DNA of 64,000 nucleotides from Pseudomonas sp. FP2335 (GTDB lineage: Bacteria; Pseudomonadota; Gammaproteobacteria; Pseudomonadales; Pseudomonadaceae): assembly GCF_030687535.1 (NCBI RefSeq), contig NZ_CP117437.1, positions 3,183,501 to 3,247,500 on the forward strand, read 5' to 3'. Of the stretch, positions 33,177-44,560 are shown piece after piece. The notes under the pieces were generated by a model. The model was not told the origin of the DNA. It saw only the letters and a list, made by a program, of their open reading frames with translations, and searched no databases. Position 1 is the stretch's first letter. Every line of letters begins with the position of its first letter. The position numbers were made by a program, and so were the translations under genes.

Positions 33177-35257
33177 GCGAAGCGAACCTGGAAATCCTCG
33201 CCAGCCGCGCGGGCCTGGCCGTCGATTGGATCGACGCCAACGGCCGCCCACAACGCGTCAAACCCGAGGCCCTGCGCGCCGTGCTCAAGGGCCTGGGCCA
33301 CCCCGCCGACAGCGACGCCGAGGTCGACGCCAGCCTGCTGCAACTGGAGCACGCCCAACAGGACAGGCAATTGCCGCCCTTGATGACAGTCGACAGCGGC
33401 GACAGCCTCAACCTGGCGCATTACTTCGAACCCGACACCCTGTGCCGGGTCAGCCTTGAAGGCGGCGACACCCTGGAGCTGCGCCTCGACGGCAATGCGC
33501 TACTGCCCGGCGTCATCGCCCTCGGCTATCACCACGTGCACATCGCTGGCCAGACCTTCACCCTCGCCGTCGCGCCTACCCACTGCTACAGCGTGGCCGA
33601 AGCGGTGCATAGCCAACCCGCGCGTGCCTGGGGCATCAGCGCCCAACTCTATGCCCTGCGTCGCTTGGGCGACGGCGGCTTTGGTGACACCCTGGCCCTG
33701 GAACACCTGGCGCGCGCGGCCGCCGAACGCGGGGCCGATGCCTTGGCGATCAGCCCGATGCACGCGATGTTCAGCGCCGACACCGGGCGCTACAGCCCGT
33801 ATTCGCCGTCCAGCCGCTTGTTCCTCAACAGCCTGTACGCCTCGCCCGCCTGCATCCTCGGCGAACGCGAAGTGCGCAGTGCCATCGAGGCCCTGGGCCT
33901 GACGGAAGAACTGCACGACCTGGAACAACACAGCCTGATCGACTGGCCCAGCGCAGCCAAAGCCAAGCAACGCCTGCTGCGCGCGCTGTATGAAGACTTC
34001 CGCCACGGCCATCACCCGCAACACGCCGACTTCCTCAGCTTCCGCCAGGCTGGCGGCGAAGCCCTCGAAAACCACTGCCGCTTCGAAGCCGTACAAGCCG
34101 CGCGCGCCGCAGCCGGTGAGGATCTCGACTGGCGCCACTGGCCCCAGGATTGGCGCGACCCACAAAGCCCGGCACTGGCACAATTTGCCGCAGAGCACGC
34201 CAGCGAGATCGGTTATTTCGCCTTCAGCCAATGGCTGATCGCCCGTTGCCTGGAACGCGCACAACAAGCCGCGCGGGGCAGTGGCATGGGCGTCGGCCTG
34301 ATCGCTGACCTCGCCGTGGGCGCCGACGGCGGTGGCAGCCAGGCCTGGAGCCGTCAGGATGAACTGCTCGCCGACCTCACCGTCGGCGCACCACCGGACA
34401 TCCTCAATCGTGCAGGCCAGGGCTGGGGGATTTCCGCGTTTTCTCCGGAGGGTCTGCAACGCAACGGCTTTCGCGCCTTCATCGAGATGCTGCGCGCCAA
34501 CTTCGCCCACGCCGGCGGCTTGCGCATCGACCATGTGATGGGCCTGCAACGCCTGTGGGTGATCCCCATGGATGCCTCGCCACGGGACGGCGCTTACCTG
34601 TATTACCCGGTGGACGACCTGCTGCGCTTGCTCGCCCTCGAATCCCACCGCCACCAAGCCATTGTCCTCGGCGAAGACCTCGGCACCGTGCCCGATGGCC
34701 TGCGCGAAAAACTCATCGGCCGCTCGATCCTGGGCATGCGCGTGCTGCTGTTCGAACAGGGTCACGACGGCCAGTTCAAGCCGATCCTCGACTGGCCCGA
34801 CAACGCCCTGGCCACCACCAGCACCCACGACCTGCCAACCCTCAACGGCTGGTGGCACAGCCGCGACATCGAGTGGAATATCCAGCTCGGCCTGATCGAC
34901 GCGCCCACTGTCGAGCAATGGAGCGAACACCGCCTGCGCGAGCGCCAGGCGCTGCGTCAGGCCTTGAGCCAGGACCCGCAGAATTTCGTCGATGAGATTC
35001 GCAACGAAACCGACCACATGATCGACGCCAGCGTGCGTTACCTGGGCCACACTCGTGCGCCGCTGGTGCTGCTGCCGCTGGAAGATGCCCTGGCCGTGGA
35101 CGAGCAAGCCAACCTGCCGGGCACCATCGACACCCACCCCAATTGGCGCCGACGCTTGCCGGGCGAAGCCTCCAGCCTGCTCGACAACGCCGGTGCCGCA
35201 CGCCGCCTGGAACTGCTGGCCGTGGCGCGCAACCAGGCCTACGAGCGTGACCGATGA
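33173..35257 (+). CDS. malQ: 4-alpha-glucanotransferase (amylomaltase)
   Basis: The 694-residue GH77 enzyme transfers glucan segments between malto-oligosaccharides, recycling short chains left by TreY/TreZ and GlgX. Conserved segments include RYSPYSPSSRLFLN, GLRIDHVMGLQRLW (nucleophile Asp), VLGEDLGTVP (acid Glu) and STHDLPTLNGWW. I place the start at TTG 33173, in TTGA overlap with the treZ stop and with GGAG eight bases upstream. A longer in-frame reading from 33005 would run inside treZ and is rejected. The stop overlaps the treY ATG. Confidence 0.92.
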   Translation: MSEANLEILASRAGLAVDWIDANGRPQRVKPEALRAVLKGLGHPADSDAEVDASLLQLEHAQQDRQLPPLMTVDSGDSLNLAHYFEPDTLCRVSLEGGDTLELRLDGNALLPGVIALGYHHVHIAGQTFTLAVAPTHCYSVAEAVHSQPARAWGISAQLYALRRLGDGGFGDTLALEHLARAAAERGADALAISPMHAMFSADTGRYSPYSPSSRLFLNSLYASPACILGEREVRSAIEALGLTEELHDLEQHSLIDWPSAAKAKQRLLRALYEDFRHGHHPQHADFLSFRQAGGEALENHCRFEAVQAARAAAGEDLDWRHWPQDWRDPQSPALAQFAAEHASEIGYFAFSQWLIARCLERAQQAARGSGMGVGLIADLAVGADGGGSQAWSRQDELLADLTVGAPPDILNRAGQGWGISAFSPEGLQRNGFRAFIEMLRANFAHAGGLRIDHVMGLQRLWVIPMDASPRDGAYLYYPVDDLLRLLALESHRHQAIVLGEDLGTVPDGLREKLIGRSILGMRVLLFEQGHDGQFKPILDWPDNALATTSTHDLPTLNGWWHSRDIEWNIQLGLIDAPTVEQWSEHRLRERQALRQALSQDPQNFVDEIRNETDHMIDASVRYLGHTRAPLVLLPLEDALAVDEQANLPGTIDTHPNWRRRLPGEASSLLDNAGAARRLELLAVARNQAYERDR

Positions 35258-37989
35258 AAACACTGCCGCTACGCGCGACCCAACGCCTGCAATTTCATCG
35301 CGGCTTTACCCTGGATGATGCGGTGCCCCTGGTGCCGTACTTCGCCGCGCTGGGAATCAGTCATCTGTATGCTTCGCCGCTGCTCAGCGCCCGCGCCGGC
35401 TCCATGCATGGCTACGATGTGGTCGACCCCACGCGTGTCAATCCCGAGCTGGGCGGTGAAGCGGCATTGCGGCGCCTGGTGGCCGCTTTGCGCGAACACG
35501 ACATGGGGCTGATCCTCGATATTGTCTCCAACCACATGGCCGTCGGCGGCGCCGATAACCCCTGGTGGCTGGACCTGCTGGAGTGGGGGCGCTTGAGCCC
35601 CTACAGCGAGTTTTTCGACATCCAGTGGCACTCGCCAGACCCGTTGCTCAAGGGCCAATTGCTCATGCCGTTCCTCGGCAGCGATTACGGCGAAGCTTTG
35701 CAGAGCGGCACTGTGAGCCTGCAATTTGATGCGGCCCACGGCGCGTTTTACGTCGCGCATTACGAACACCACTTCCCGATCTGCCCACGGGATTACCCCG
35801 CGATCCTCGGCACCGACCCGTTGCTCCAGCCGCTGGCCGAGCGCTTCAGCGCCCTCGCCTATCAAGACGACGCCTACCACGAGGCCGCACGGCTCAAACA
35901 GTTACTGGCCGAACGCGCCAGCGAGGACCAGGTCCTGCGCGCCATCGAGCAACAGTTGGCCAGGTTCGACTTCGACCGCCTGCATCATCTGCTGGAACAA
36001 CAAGCCTACCGCCTGGCCAGCTGGCGTACGGCGGCGGACGACATCAACTGGCGGCGCTTCTTCGACGTCAACGAGCTCGGCGGCCTGCGTGTCGAACGCA
36101 GTGCGGTGTTCGAAGCCACCCACGGCAAGATCTTCGAACTGATCAGCGAAGGCCTGGTGGACGGCCTGCGCATCGACCATATCGACGGCCTGGCCGACCC
36201 ACGCGGCTACTGCCGCAAGCTGCGCCGACGCGTGGACTCGTTGGCGCCCGGACGGCACTTGCCGATCTTTGTCGAGAAGATCCTCGGCGACGGTGAAACT
36301 CTGCGTGAAGACTGGCAGGTGGACGGCACCACCGGCTACGAATTCATGAACCAGCTGTCGTTGCTGCAACATCACCCGGACGGCTTCGCCCCACTGGCCG
36401 AGCTGTGGACGCGCCACAGCGAGCGCCCGTCGGCGTTCATCGAGGAAGCGCGCCTGGCCCGCCAGCAAATCCTCAACGGCTCCCTCGGCGGCGACTTTGA
36501 AAGCGTGGCCCAGGCCCTGCTGCAAGTGGCCCGCGACGACGTGATGACCCGCGACCTGACCCTTGGCGCAATCCGCCGTGCCTTGCAGGAATTGATCGTG
36601 CATTTCCCGGTGTACCGCACCTACATCAGCGCCCGCGGCCGCAGTGCCGCCGATGAGCGTGTGTTCCAGCAGGCCATGGACGGCGCCCGCAGCACCTTGG
36701 GCGAAGGCGACTGGCCGGTGCTTGACCACCTGGCCAACTGGCTAGGCGGCCAACCCTGGCGCGATCGCCCGCTGGGGCGTGAGCGCAAGATCCTCAAGCA
36801 TGCCTGCGTACGGTTCCAGCAACTGACCTCGCCGGCGGCGGCCAAGGCGGTGGAAGACACAGCGTTCTATCGTTCGGCGGTGCTGTTGTCGCGCAACGAT
36901 GTGGGCTTCAGCACCGAGCACTTCAGTGCGCCGCTGGCCGAGTTTCATGCCGTCAACCGGCAGCGCTTGCAGAGCTTCCCCGATAACCTGCTGGCCACCG
37001 CCACCCACGACCACAAGCGCGGCGAAGACAGCCGCGCACGCCTGGCGGTGCTGAGTGAATGCGCACCGTGGTTTGCCGAGCAAGTGGAACACTGGCGCAG
37101 CCTTGCCGCGCCGTTGCGCAGTGACACCAGCCCCGCCGCAGGCGATGAACTGATCCTCTATCAAGTGCTGCTGGGCAGTTGGCCACTGGACCTCGGTGCA
37201 GACCTCGAGGGTTACCAACAACGCCTCTGGCAGTGGCAACAAAAAGCCTTGCGCGAAGCCAAGTTGCACAGCAGTTGGAGCGCGCCCAACGAGGCCTACG
37301 AGCGCGGCGTCGAAACCTTCCTGTCGCGCTTGCTGCTGAGCGCTGAAGGCCACGCCTTGCGCAGCGCCATCGGCAACGCCGCCCAGGTCATCGCCCCGGC
37401 TGGCGCGATCAATGGGCTGGCGCAATCCTTGCTTCGCATCACCGTGCCGGGGGTGCCGGACCTGTACCAGGGCGCCGAGTTCTGGGACTTCAGCCTGGTG
37501 GACCCGGACAACCGTCGCCCGGTGGATTTCAACGCCCGGCAACAGGCGTTGCGCTCCCCACCGGACATCGGCGAACTGTTGTTCCACTGGCGCGACGGGC
37601 GTATCAAACAGGCGGTGATCGCCCAGGCCTTGGCCCTGCGCAAGGCCTACCCCGAACTGTTCCACAGTGGCCGCTACACGCCGCTGCAAGTGCTGGGCAA
37701 ACACGCCGCGCACGTTGTCGCGTTCGCCCGCGAACACCAGGGCAAATACCTCGTGGTGGTGGTGCCACGCTGGTCCCATTGCCTGCTTGAAAACGGTGTG
37801 TTTCCCCAGATCAATGCGCAGGTTTGGGGCGATACACGGGTCACACTACCGTTCGCCGCCACGACACAAAAATGGAAGGGACTTTTCCACACAGGCGCAG
37901 TCACACCAAACAAGGAGCTGCCGCTGAGCACTGCCCTGGGGGATTTCCCGGTCAACGTCTTTATTAATCCTGATGATCAAGAGAGCTGA
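35254..37989 (+). CDS. treY: Malto-oligosyltrehalose synthase
   Basis: The 911-residue GH13 enzyme isomerises the reducing-end alpha-1,4 bond of malto-oligosaccharides to an alpha,alpha-1,1 bond. Characteristic segments are LYASPLLSARAGSMHGYDVVD, GLRIDHIDGLADPRGY (nucleophile), FVEKILGDGE (acid Glu) and ATATHDHKRGEDSRARL. Its ATG overlaps the malQ stop, so treZ, malQ and treY form one translationally coupled unit. The length is usual for TreY. Confidence 0.94.
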   Translation: MKTLPLRATQRLQFHRGFTLDDAVPLVPYFAALGISHLYASPLLSARAGSMHGYDVVDPTRVNPELGGEAALRRLVAALREHDMGLILDIVSNHMAVGGADNPWWLDLLEWGRLSPYSEFFDIQWHSPDPLLKGQLLMPFLGSDYGEALQSGTVSLQFDAAHGAFYVAHYEHHFPICPRDYPAILGTDPLLQPLAERFSALAYQDDAYHEAARLKQLLAERASEDQVLRAIEQQLARFDFDRLHHLLEQQAYRLASWRTAADDINWRRFFDVNELGGLRVERSAVFEATHGKIFELISEGLVDGLRIDHIDGLADPRGYCRKLRRRVDSLAPGRHLPIFVEKILGDGETLREDWQVDGTTGYEFMNQLSLLQHHPDGFAPLAELWTRHSERPSAFIEEARLARQQILNGSLGGDFESVAQALLQVARDDVMTRDLTLGAIRRALQELIVHFPVYRTYISARGRSAADERVFQQAMDGARSTLGEGDWPVLDHLANWLGGQPWRDRPLGRERKILKHACVRFQQLTSPAAAKAVEDTAFYRSAVLLSRNDVGFSTEHFSAPLAEFHAVNRQRLQSFPDNLLATATHDHKRGEDSRARLAVLSECAPWFAEQVEHWRSLAAPLRSDTSPAAGDELILYQVLLGSWPLDLGADLEGYQQRLWQWQQKALREAKLHSSWSAPNEAYERGVETFLSRLLLSAEGHALRSAIGNAAQVIAPAGAINGLAQSLLRITVPGVPDLYQGAEFWDFSLVDPDNRRPVDFNARQQALRSPPDIGELLFHWRDGRIKQAVIAQALALRKAYPELFHSGRYTPLQVLGKHAAHVVAFAREHQGKYLVVVVPRWSHCLLENGVFPQINAQVWGDTRVTLPFAATTQKWKGLFHTGAVTPNKELPLSTALGDFPVNVFINPDDQES

Positions 37990-38013
37990 ACATTTTCTGT
38001 GAGGAGCATTGCG

Positions 38014-38253
38014 ATGAGTACTGAAGACAAACGCATACGGGAACTGGCACACCAGATCTGGGAGTCGGAGGGCAAACCCCACGGCCAGGACACGCGCCAT
38101 TGGGAGATGGCACGCAAGCTGGCGGAAGCCGAAGCTTTGACGCCGAGCAAGCCTAAGCCGGCAGCCAAACCGAAAGCGGCGGCCAAGCCCAAGCCAGCCG
38201 CCAAGCCGCCCGCCGAGAAAAAACCCAAGGCCCCGCGCAAACCGGCCAGTTAA
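38014..38253 (+). CDS. DUF2934 protein with histone-H1-like Lys/Pro/Ala tail
   Basis: The 79-residue protein has an N-terminal DUF2934 helix pair (about 5-42, with RIRELAHQIWESEGKPHGQD and HWEMARKLAEAEAL) followed by a low-complexity tail of repeated KPAAKPK units rich in Lys, Pro and Ala. The tail resembles H1-like and AlgP-like DNA-binding tails. TGAGGAG lies before ATG 38014; a GTG at 37999 overlaps that ribosome-binding site. It sits between treY and glgX in conserved order. Its role in glucan metabolism is unknown. Confidence 0.8.
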   Translation: MSTEDKRIRELAHQIWESEGKPHGQDTRHWEMARKLAEAEALTPSKPKPAAKPKAAAKPKPAAKPPAEKKPKAPRKPAS

Positions 38254-38263
38254 GCGCACTTCC

Positions 38264-38354
38264 CTGTGGGAGCGGGCTTGCCCGCGAAGGCGCTGGGTCA
38301 GCAATCGATGCACTGACTGACACTCGGCATTCGCGGGCAAGCCCGCTCCCACAG
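38264..38354. repeat. REP pair (BIME-like)
   Basis: CTGTGGGAGCGGGCTTGCCC and its inverted copy ending GGGCAAGCCCGCTCCCACAG flank a spacer of about 40 bases. This is the classic paired REP arrangement of fluorescent pseudomonads. It separates the DUF2934 gene from glgX and can modulate mRNA stability between them. Confidence 0.88.
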
Positions 38355-38443
38355 GGGGCGCATTTCACTCTGAATTCAATGCTCACCTGACCACCGTCAG
38401 CACGGCCGCGTTCGTCCCGAAAAAATTCTGCAGGAGCAACTCA

Positions 38444-40603
<2,160 letters not shown>

Positions 40604-40683
40604 CCCAGCCACCAAGTCGGTAAAAAAACGACATCCCAAGATGTAAAAGCGACCAATCGTTGACTATGCTCAAGTCGCCTTGC

Positions 40684-40707
40684 CGGCACTCCAGGGTTGG
40701 AGTGCCG
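40684..40707 (+). terminator. Perfect hairpin downstream of glgX
   Basis: CGGCACTCCA-GGGT-TGGAGTGCCG is a perfect ten-base-pair stem with a four-base loop, 81 bases after the glgX stop. No T run follows. It may act as a mRNA 3' stabiliser, or as leader structure for the deacetylase gene that begins 93 bases later. Confidence 0.5.
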
Positions 40708-40799
40708 TGCAGTCACGCCAGCGGAGCCTGGAGTGAATAAAAGAGTGTCGTCCCGTCAACGGGGTACGACCCGCATCAATCGACAAGGATGTGACACCC

Positions 40800-41561
40800 A
40801 TGAAGCCTGCCTCCTTAAGCGACGGCCGCCGCGGCCCGGCGCAAATCTGGAACAGCGCCCCGCAACTGGCGCAAATCCCCGTAATCAATCCGACTTCGCT
40901 GGTACCACGGGACACCCGCGTGGTGGTGGTCGCCCCGCATCCGGGCGATGAAGTGCTGGCTTGCGGCGGTCTGCTGCAACTGCTGAGCACCCTGGATCAT
41001 CCGCTGCAACTGATCTCTGTGACCGACGGCAGCGCCAGCCACCCCGGCTCCAGCGTGTGGCCGGCAAGCCGCCTGAGCGTGGTGCGGCCCCAGGAAAGCG
41101 TCGAGGCGCTGCGCCGCCTGGGCATGCCATTGCATAGCCTGAAGTGGATTCGCGGCGGCTTTTGCGACAACGCCCTGGCCGCCCGCGAGCAACCGTTGGG
41201 CCAGTTCATTGCCCGCTACCTGCAGCCGGGGGATGTGGTCTTCACCACTTGGCGCAACGACGGCAACGACGACCATGATGCAGTCGGTCGCGCCACCGCC
41301 CATGCATGCAACCTGGTGGGGGCGCGCCTGTACGAGCTACCGATCTGGGCGTGGCACTGGCCAACGCGGGAGGCGTCTGTGATCCCCTGGCAACGGGCGC
41401 GCAAGGTACGCCTGGATACCTGGAGCGTGGCGCGCAAGCTGCACGCTGCCCACGCCTACGCCAGCCAGTTGGTGGGCGACCCCGAGATTGGCTTGGCGCC
41501 CATGCTTGCGCAAGTGTTGCTGGAACGCATGCGCGACCCGTATGAGATCGTGTTTGTCTAG
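40800..41561 (+). CDS. PIG-L/LmbE-family deacetylase-like protein with altered active site
   Basis: The 253-residue protein has the PIG-L fold: VVVVAPHPGDEVLACGGLL near residue 45, a later DDHDAVGRA zinc-ligand segment and a conserved helix. Family enzymes remove acetyl groups from N-acetylglucosamine derivatives and need an HPDDE motif. Here the first Asp (the catalytic base in characterised members) is Gly, so activity may be changed or lost while zinc ligands remain. AAGGA lies about ten bases before ATG 40800. It sits just after glgX and is probably an envelope or polysaccharide gene. Confidence 0.8.
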   Translation: MKPASLSDGRRGPAQIWNSAPQLAQIPVINPTSLVPRDTRVVVVAPHPGDEVLACGGLLQLLSTLDHPLQLISVTDGSASHPGSSVWPASRLSVVRPQESVEALRRLGMPLHSLKWIRGGFCDNALAAREQPLGQFIARYLQPGDVVFTTWRNDGNDDHDAVGRATAHACNLVGARLYELPIWAWHWPTREASVIPWQRARKVRLDTWSVARKLHAAHAYASQLVGDPEIGLAPMLAQVLLERMRDPYEIVFV

Positions 41562-41781
41562 GCACGCACTCGTCTATACCTGTCAATTCTCACAGTGGCG
41601 GGCGCTGGAATCTGCTACTAAGGTGGCAACAGCGCTGCACAGGTTGAGGTGCAGTCGAGAAAACCATGCCAACCCCTTGCATTGGCCGGTGTTTTTGAGC
41701 AGGTACCCCGTATTCCCTGATCCATATCGCGCATCACGTTGTCATGGTTTGAGCCGCATTGCTCATTCATGAGGACGGATT

Positions 41782-44349
41782 ATGCGTATACGCACTTGCC
41801 CCCCGCTGTACTTCGGCCTCGCCACGTCGGCGATCCTCGCGGCGTGGCCGCTGCTGTCCCAAGGCGCCTGTGTCGTCAGCGGCAGCCCTGCCACCGGCCA
41901 GGTGTTTACCTGTACCAGTGGCACCGACCCCGGCATCAACGCAGCGACCGGCGACAACCAAGTGTTGTTCCCCAGTGGCAACAGCGTGATCAATGGCAAT
42001 GTGACCCTGGGCCCAGGCAACGATCTGGTGCAACTGGACGCACCGGACACGCAGATCAACGGCGCGGTGAACATGGGGGATGGCGCGAATATCTTTCGCT
42101 TGAACAAGGGCACGATCACCGGGGCTGTGAACCAGGGCTCGGGGACCGATGTTGCGCAGGTCAGCGGTGGCCAGGCAGGCGCGATCAACCAGGGGGCCGG
42201 CGTTGACGATTTCTCCATGAGTGGCGGCACGATTGACTCATTGGCCCAGGGCGACGGGCACGACAAGTTTTCCATGAGTGGCGGCACGATTACCCGTGCG
42301 TTCGAGGACGGTGATGATGCCAAGATGACCGGCGGCACGATCGGTCGGGTGGACATGAAGCTCGACAAGAACCTGTTCGACATGAGTGGCGGGACCATCA
42401 TCAACAACCTGGTGACCGGCTTTGATGACGACACCATTTTGATCTCGGGCACCGCCTACATCGGCGGCAATGTCAGCACCAGCGGTGGCGTGGACACGAT
42501 CACCGTCACTGGCGGCACCATCAACGGGCAAATCCTCGCCAGTACCGGCAACGATCGTTTCAGTTGGATCGGTGGCGGCAAAATCAACGGCTTCATTCTG
42601 CTCGGCCCCGACAACGATACGGCGCTGCTACAGAACTTGAATGAACCCCTTGTGTCTTCTACCTCACTGATTGACGGCGGTACGGGCACCGACACGCTGA
42701 CATTCGACAACACCCAGGCCACCACTCCCGGACGCTATACCAACTGGGAACAGGTGACGCTGGACAACAACGCCACCTTCACCCTTAGAGGCACCTTTGT
42801 ACTGGGCGATGCCGGTACGGGAACCGGCGCCATGACGCTCAACGGCAGCAGCAGACTGCTGGTCAACACCGGTGCCATCAGCGCATTTGACAGCAACCAG
42901 TTGGCAACCCTGACTAACCGCGGAATGATCGACATGACCACCGGCAGTACCACTGCCACGGACGTCCTGACCGTCAACGGCAATTACATCGGGACCGGCG
43001 GCACGCTCGCCCTGCAGACCGTATTGGGGCCGGATAACTCAGCCAGCGACAAGCTGGTGGTCAGCAAAGGCACGATCCAGGGCTCCAGCAAGATCGACAT
43101 CACCAACCTCGGCGGCGCGGGCGCAGGCTCGTTGCAAGACGGGATACAGGTAGTGCAAGCCACCAACGGTGCGACCAGTAGCGCCGGTGCCTTTAGCCTG
43201 GCCCATTCCGTTTCCGCAGGGGCATTTAACTACTATCTGTTCAAGGGTGGCGTCACCGACGGCACCGCAGAAAACTACTACCTGCGCTCCACGGTACCGG
43301 TTATCCCACCACCGGACCCGGTGATCGTCACGCCGCTCCCGGAACCGGTGCCAGGTACACCGCCGCTGCCGCCCAACCCGGTCATCACCCCGATTCCAAT
43401 CTACCGCTCCGAAGTATCGATCTACGCCGCACTGTTTCCGGCCGCCCAGCAAATTGTCCAGGGCATGCTTGGCACTTACCACGAACGCATGGGTGACCAG
43501 AACCAGCAACAGACCGACCTACCTCACACGGGATGGGGCCGGGTCTACGGCAGCAGCAGCCGGCAAAGCTTCGCCGGCACGGTAAACCCCACGTTGGACA
43601 GCTCCACAACCGGGTTTAATGTGGGCACCGACCTCTTTACCCTCGCCACCGACGACGGCAAGGTGCACCACGCCGGGTTCTTCGTCGGCCATAGCCGTTT
43701 GAAGGGCGACATCAAGGGTTTCAACGACGGCTGGCAGGACAAGGACGCCGGCAGCACCACCCTGCGCAGCGACAGCCTCGGTGTGTATTGGACACTGATC
43801 GGCGCCAACCGGGCTTATCTGGACCTGGTGTTGATGGGCTCGCGCCTCGACGGCCACAACGAGTCGGACCGTGGCGTGAAGATGAAAACCCGTGGGCATA
43901 ACGTGTCTGCTTCGGCGGAAGTGGGTTGGTCTTTCCCGGTGGTAGCCAACTGGGTCGTCGAACCCCAGGCCCAACTAATCATCGGCAAGACCAAACTGGA
44001 CAGCCAAAACGACGGTATCTCCGACGTTGCGTATAAAGCCGACACCACCGTCACCAGCCGCCTCGGCGCACGTCTGCGCGGTGATTACCAGGTCAGTGGC
44101 ATGCCATTGCAACCCTATGCCCGTGCCAACATCTGGCACACCCGTGGAGGTAAAAACACGGTGACCTTTGCCGATGTCACCGACATCGATACCGAACAGA
44201 AATCCACTACGATGGGCGTCAGCCTCGGCGCCGACCTCACGGTGGCGCCGGGCATCAGCCTGTACAGCGAAGTGGGCTTCAACCGCAACCTGGACAGCAA
44301 TGCCTTCAACGGTCGGCAAGGTACGCTGGGACTGAGAATGGCGTTCTGA
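41782..44349 (+). CDS. Type V autotransporter with beta-helix passenger
   Basis: The 855-residue protein has a signal peptide (about 1-28), a passenger (about 30-500) and a C-terminal beta-barrel ending in LRMAF. The passenger has irregular repeats centred on MSGGTI-like turns (codon starts 42217, 42274, 42325, 42382; period 17-19 residues), typical of a right-handed beta-helix, then a pertactin-like region. A Pro-rich linker (about 512-545) precedes the barrel. No Ser protease triad is evident, so it is probably an adhesin or surface-exposed protein. GAGGACGG precedes ATG. A terminator-like hairpin follows. Confidence 0.88.
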   Translation: MRIRTCPPLYFGLATSAILAAWPLLSQGACVVSGSPATGQVFTCTSGTDPGINAATGDNQVLFPSGNSVINGNVTLGPGNDLVQLDAPDTQINGAVNMGDGANIFRLNKGTITGAVNQGSGTDVAQVSGGQAGAINQGAGVDDFSMSGGTIDSLAQGDGHDKFSMSGGTITRAFEDGDDAKMTGGTIGRVDMKLDKNLFDMSGGTIINNLVTGFDDDTILISGTAYIGGNVSTSGGVDTITVTGGTINGQILASTGNDRFSWIGGGKINGFILLGPDNDTALLQNLNEPLVSSTSLIDGGTGTDTLTFDNTQATTPGRYTNWEQVTLDNNATFTLRGTFVLGDAGTGTGAMTLNGSSRLLVNTGAISAFDSNQLATLTNRGMIDMTTGSTTATDVLTVNGNYIGTGGTLALQTVLGPDNSASDKLVVSKGTIQGSSKIDITNLGGAGAGSLQDGIQVVQATNGATSSAGAFSLAHSVSAGAFNYYLFKGGVTDGTAENYYLRSTVPVIPPPDPVIVTPLPEPVPGTPPLPPNPVITPIPIYRSEVSIYAALFPAAQQIVQGMLGTYHERMGDQNQQQTDLPHTGWGRVYGSSSRQSFAGTVNPTLDSSTTGFNVGTDLFTLATDDGKVHHAGFFVGHSRLKGDIKGFNDGWQDKDAGSTTLRSDSLGVYWTLIGANRAYLDLVLMGSRLDGHNESDRGVKMKTRGHNVSASAEVGWSFPVVANWVVEPQAQLIIGKTKLDSQNDGISDVAYKADTTVTSRLGARLRGDYQVSGMPLQPYARANIWHTRGGKNTVTFADVTDIDTEQKSTTMGVSLGADLTVAPGISLYSEVGFNRNLDSNAFNGRQGTLGLRMAF

Positions 44350-44360
44350 GGTGCTGTGTT

Positions 44361-44393
44361 GTATCGCAGCGGATACGTGCGCCGCTGCGATAC
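44361..44393 (+). terminator. Hairpin after the autotransporter gene
   Basis: GTATCGCAGCGG, nine bases, then CCGCTGCGATAC is a perfect twelve-base-pair stem starting 11 bases after the stop codon. A C run, not T, follows, so it is a strong structure but an imperfect intrinsic terminator. Confidence 0.65.
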
Positions 44394-44492
44394 CCCCCGC
44401 TTGAAATGCACGTTCGCAGTGCCCCGCCAAATGTGAAAATTTTATTAACTATCTCTCTGCTAAGGCTTTTATTACAGGACGTAAGCTGCCAA

Positions 44493-44511
44493 CCTAATGC
44501 GAATAATTATC
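44493..44511. promoter_or_regulatory. Fur box of the TonB-dependent receptor
   Basis: CCTAATGCGAATAATTATC matches 14 of 19 positions of the GATAATGATAATCATTATC consensus. It is 49 bases upstream of the receptor ATG, where Fur would block the promoter. This predicts iron-repressed expression. Confidence 0.65.
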
Positions 44512-44560
44512 AACCGTTTTATTATTTGCCAGGGACGGCATTTTGGGGAGAGCAACCTGC

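Noticed and set aside
41625..41645. Sigma-54-like TGGCAACAGCGCTGC before the autotransporter
   Set aside because: GG/GC spacing fits but the -12 element is CTGC rather than TTGC and the position is 140 bases from the ATG; too weak to claim.
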